NCBI GenBank assembly: GCA_037833965.1
Contig: AP031353.1
Location: 14,820,501-14,884,500 of the forward strand
DNA from: Marchantia polymorpha subsp. ruderalis
Taxonomy: Eukaryota > Streptophyta > Marchantiopsida > Marchantiales > Marchantiaceae
Direction of reading: 5' to 3'
Length of the DNA: 64,000 bases
Positions 61,875 through 64,000 of the stretch are shown piece by piece. The notes beneath the pieces are model-generated. The model made no database searches. It saw only the letters and a program-made list of their open reading frames with translations, and was not told where the DNA came from. How positions within the stretch are numbered: position 1 is the stretch's first letter; the number at the start of each line of letters is the position of its first letter. A program made the translations under genes and the position numbers.

Positions 61875-62734
61875 TGTAAGACCGGGTGTTGCACATATGT
61901 ACTAAGCCTTAGAAGTGGTCAAGTGATTAAGGATGATTAGCCAAGGCATAGCTAAGACTAGCTAGTTATGACTAAACTAGTTAGTTATAACTAAGTTTAT
62001 CTAGTCATGACTAAGTTTAGCTACAATGTCTATAGTTGGCGGAATAATTAGCGGAGTTCTAGAAGAATGGAGTGAGCACTTCTATTTTGTCTTTTACAAA
62101 GAGTGAGCACTTCTATTTTGTCTTATACAAAAGTTCTAGATTCCAAGTGATTAGATATTTGACTAGAAACTTGGATTTGATTGGTTTGACTAAATGTATG
62201 AAAGATGATTGGCTAGACTAAGTCTAATGTTGACTTAGTGGCTAGGAAGCTTGTAGAAGTTTAAAAGCTTCCAATGGCATGTCGCCACCTTAACCTTGGA
62301 TCCGGAAGCTTCTAGAAGGTTTAGGTAGGCCAATGGCATGTTGCCACGTATAGAGGGTTAGTCAAACTTACCTAGGTAAAAGTAAGTTAGGAGAAATTAC
62401 CACATGTTACTATGGTAACCACTTAAGTAGTGTAAATAAAGAGGTAGAGTAGCACCTCTCAAGCAAGTTTTGAATAGTCATGTGTGAGGACTTGTTTCAG
62501 TAATGAAGGAGTGAAGTTTTTGAGTATCTTGGAGTATCGACGTGTGTTTGCGTTTGTATGAAGAGAGTGATGAGAGGAGAGTTTGTGTGTGAGTTGGAGT
62601 GATACATGGAGAGTTTGTGAAAGAAGCTGTTTGGTACATGAGTGAGAGGATGAATCCTAGTCTTCTAGAACCATGATGCGCTACCGCAAAGCCATAAGAG
62701 GTAAACCCGAGTGAGAGTCAGCCCGGAGGTTGCA
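61875..62734 (+). mobile_element. Solo LTR, same family (copy C), inserted in E2
   Basis: An 860-bp LTR, tgtaagacc to ggttgca, bracketed by the 4-bp target duplication ggac (61871-61874 and 62735-62738). It sits between the reverse transcriptase and RNase H regions of E2. Without internal sequence it is a solo LTR. It is very similar to copy D, so it is among the younger copies. Confidence 0.88.
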
Positions 62735-62981
62735 GGACTCCTTCGTACCGGGGCGGTCGTAAGCTTAGCTTTGAGAGCCTCGAACGCTGACTGCTGCTTC
62801 TCACCCCATTCATAGGGCTCGTCCTTCTTTAGTATCTTGGTCAGGTTGGCCGCCAAGATTGCGTACATGTGTATGAATCTTCGGTAGTATCCCACATGAC
62901 CAAGAAATGCGCGCAGCGTCCTCAGATTCATTGGTGGCTCTAGTTCGAGAATGACCTTAACCCAACAGGATTCCGCTGGTC

Positions 62982-63810
62982 TGCAACCTCCGGGCTGACT
63001 CTCACTCAGGTTTACCTCTGATGGCTTTGTGGTAGCGCATCATGCTTCTAGAAGACTAGGATTCATCCTCTCACTCATGTCCCAAACACCTTCTCTCACA
63101 AACTCGCCATGTATTACTCCAACTCACACACAAACTCTCCTCACGTCACTCTCTTCACATAAACGCAAACACACGTCGATACTCCAAGATACTCAAAAAC
63201 TTCACTCCTTCATTCTTGAAACAAGTCCTCACACATGACTCTCCAAACTTGCTTGAGAGGTGCTACTCTACCTCTCTATTTATACTACTTGAGAAGTTAC
63301 CATAGTAACATGTGGTAATTTCTCCTAACTTACTTTTACCTAGGTAAGTTTGACTAACCCCCTATACGTGGCAACATGTCATTGGCCTACCTAAACCTTC
63401 TAGAAGCTTCCGGAATCCAAGGTTGAGGTGGCGACATGCCATTGGAAGCTTTTAAACTTCTACAAGCTTTCTAGCCACTAAGTCAACATTAGACTTAGTC
63501 TAGCCAATCATCTTTCATACATTTAGTCAAACCAATCAAATCCAAGCTTCTAGTCAAATATCTAATACCTTGGAATCTAGAACTTTTGTATAAGACAAAA
63601 TAGAAGTGCTCACTCCATTCTTCTAGAACTCCGCTAATTACTCCGCCAACTAAAGACATTGTAGCTAAACTTAGTCACGACTAGATAAACTTTGTTATAA
63701 CTAACTAGTTTAGTCATAACTAGCTAGTCTTAGCTATGCCTTGGCTAATCATCCTTATTCCCTTGACCACTTCTAAGACTTAGTACATATGTGCAACACT
63801 CGGTCTTACA
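62982..63810 (-). mobile_element. 3' LTR of a Ty3/Gypsy element running off the window (copy D)
   Basis: An 829-bp LTR whose minus-strand start, tgtaagacc, follows a polypurine tract (about 63824-63811, ccgggggtaaa). This fixes the orientation of the whole LTR family. Its outer edge truncates E2, so this element inserted into or recombined with E2. Confidence 0.85.
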
Positions 63811-64000
63811 TTTACCCCCGGACTAAGATTTCACTACGCCCTCGGAGTGAAAGAATCTGATCTTCGATGGAATAACTTCAACTTGTCGTGGTTGACTCGA
63901 TCGAAGTGACGTCCTCCTAACTCCTTGATGTCATAAGTGAAATTTCCCCACACCTTCTCAACTATGAAAGGTCCAAAATACTTAGGAAGAAACTTTTTCC
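63811..64000 (-). mobile_element. Integrase C-terminal end of element E3 (partial, runs off the window)
   Basis: On the minus strand the sequence reads KKFLPKYFGPFIVEKVWG and later FDRVNHDKLKLFHRRSD, the GPY/F-type C-terminal part of a Ty3/Gypsy integrase, ending just before the polypurine tract of LTR copy D. The frame is open over the visible stretch. Whether the rest of the element is whole cannot be seen from this window. Confidence 0.75.

Larger units (their letters stand above)
58105..62981 (-). mobile_element. Ty3/Gypsy retrotransposon remnant E2 (reverse transcriptase-RNase H-integrase), interrupted by two insertions
   Basis: Minus-strand order: a reverse transcriptase end (62981-62735, LRAFLGHVGYYRRFIHMYAIL), RNase H (about 61874-61585, YVDTSAFAIGVVLSQKD and FASRQLLLAERKY), an integrase zinc region and core (about 61432-60615, YWWPTMFKDVLDYI, CDSCQRTGRP, SDRGTHF, PYNPKANG) and an integrase C-terminus (58594-58190, WMGPYRVIEIFPNG). 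An LTR of another family (61875-62734) lies between reverse transcriptase and RNase H; a 2-kb element (58595-60609) splits the integrase. A polypurine tract at 58119-58105 precedes the element's own 3' LTR. The upstream side is cut off at 62981. It is broken in several places and not whole. Confidence 0.85.

Overview
The window looks like nuclear DNA from a land plant that has motile, flagellated sperm. The reason is a mixture of plant-type, intron-rich genes (a UBP24-like deubiquitinase, a STELLO-like Golgi glycosyltransferase, an organelle-targeted cysteine-synthase-family enzyme) with two genes of the ciliary/flagellar repertoire (a JHY-like protein and a SPATA4-like calponin-homology protein). 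That combination fits a bryophyte, lycophyte or fern better than a flowering plant. I cannot name the species from sequence alone.

Layout. 1-2.9 kb: a tentative two-exon gene end and old diverged repeats. 3.2-5.2 kb: two divergently transcribed small secreted cysteine-containing proteins that resemble each other. 5.2-9.1 kb: no recognisable gene. 9.1-12.6 kb (minus): JHY-like exons, then exons of a SPATA4-type CH domain, with a perfect 306-bp tandem duplication that copies a splice acceptor and part of an exon. 15.2-18.4 kb (minus): nine exons of an O-acetylserine(thiol)lyase-family enzyme. 18.4-31.1 kb: AT-rich, gene-poor DNA with a solo LTR, a non-autonomous hAT-like element with 8-bp target duplication, tandem and palindromic repeats and a decayed LINE. 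31.9-36.4 kb (minus): a complete seven-exon UBP24-like gene with a pyrimidine/GC-rich 5' flank. 38.9-40.3 kb: two orphan exon candidates. 41.4-45.3 kb (minus): a STELLO-like gene with a GC-rich upstream region. 46.9-48.1 kb: very AT-rich spacer. 48.1-64 kb: a nest of Ty3/Gypsy remnants and five related LTRs (one of them at 22.7 kb) inserted in and beside one another.

How the genes relate: there is no operon logic here. The UBP24-like, STELLO-like and cysteine-synthase-like genes are independent housekeeping genes. The JHY-like and CH-domain exons lie head-to-tail on the same strand and would both serve the sperm flagellum; whether they are two genes or one fused transcript cannot be settled from sequence. 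The two secreted-protein genes share an 873-bp intergenic region and could be co-regulated.

Exon boundaries were worked out by reading splice sites and checking phase by hand. Those of the UBP24-like gene, eight of the nine cysteine-synthase exons and the four JHY-like exons are mutually phase-consistent. The CH gene, STELLO exon 1/2 junction and the cysteine-synthase 3' end remain uncertain.
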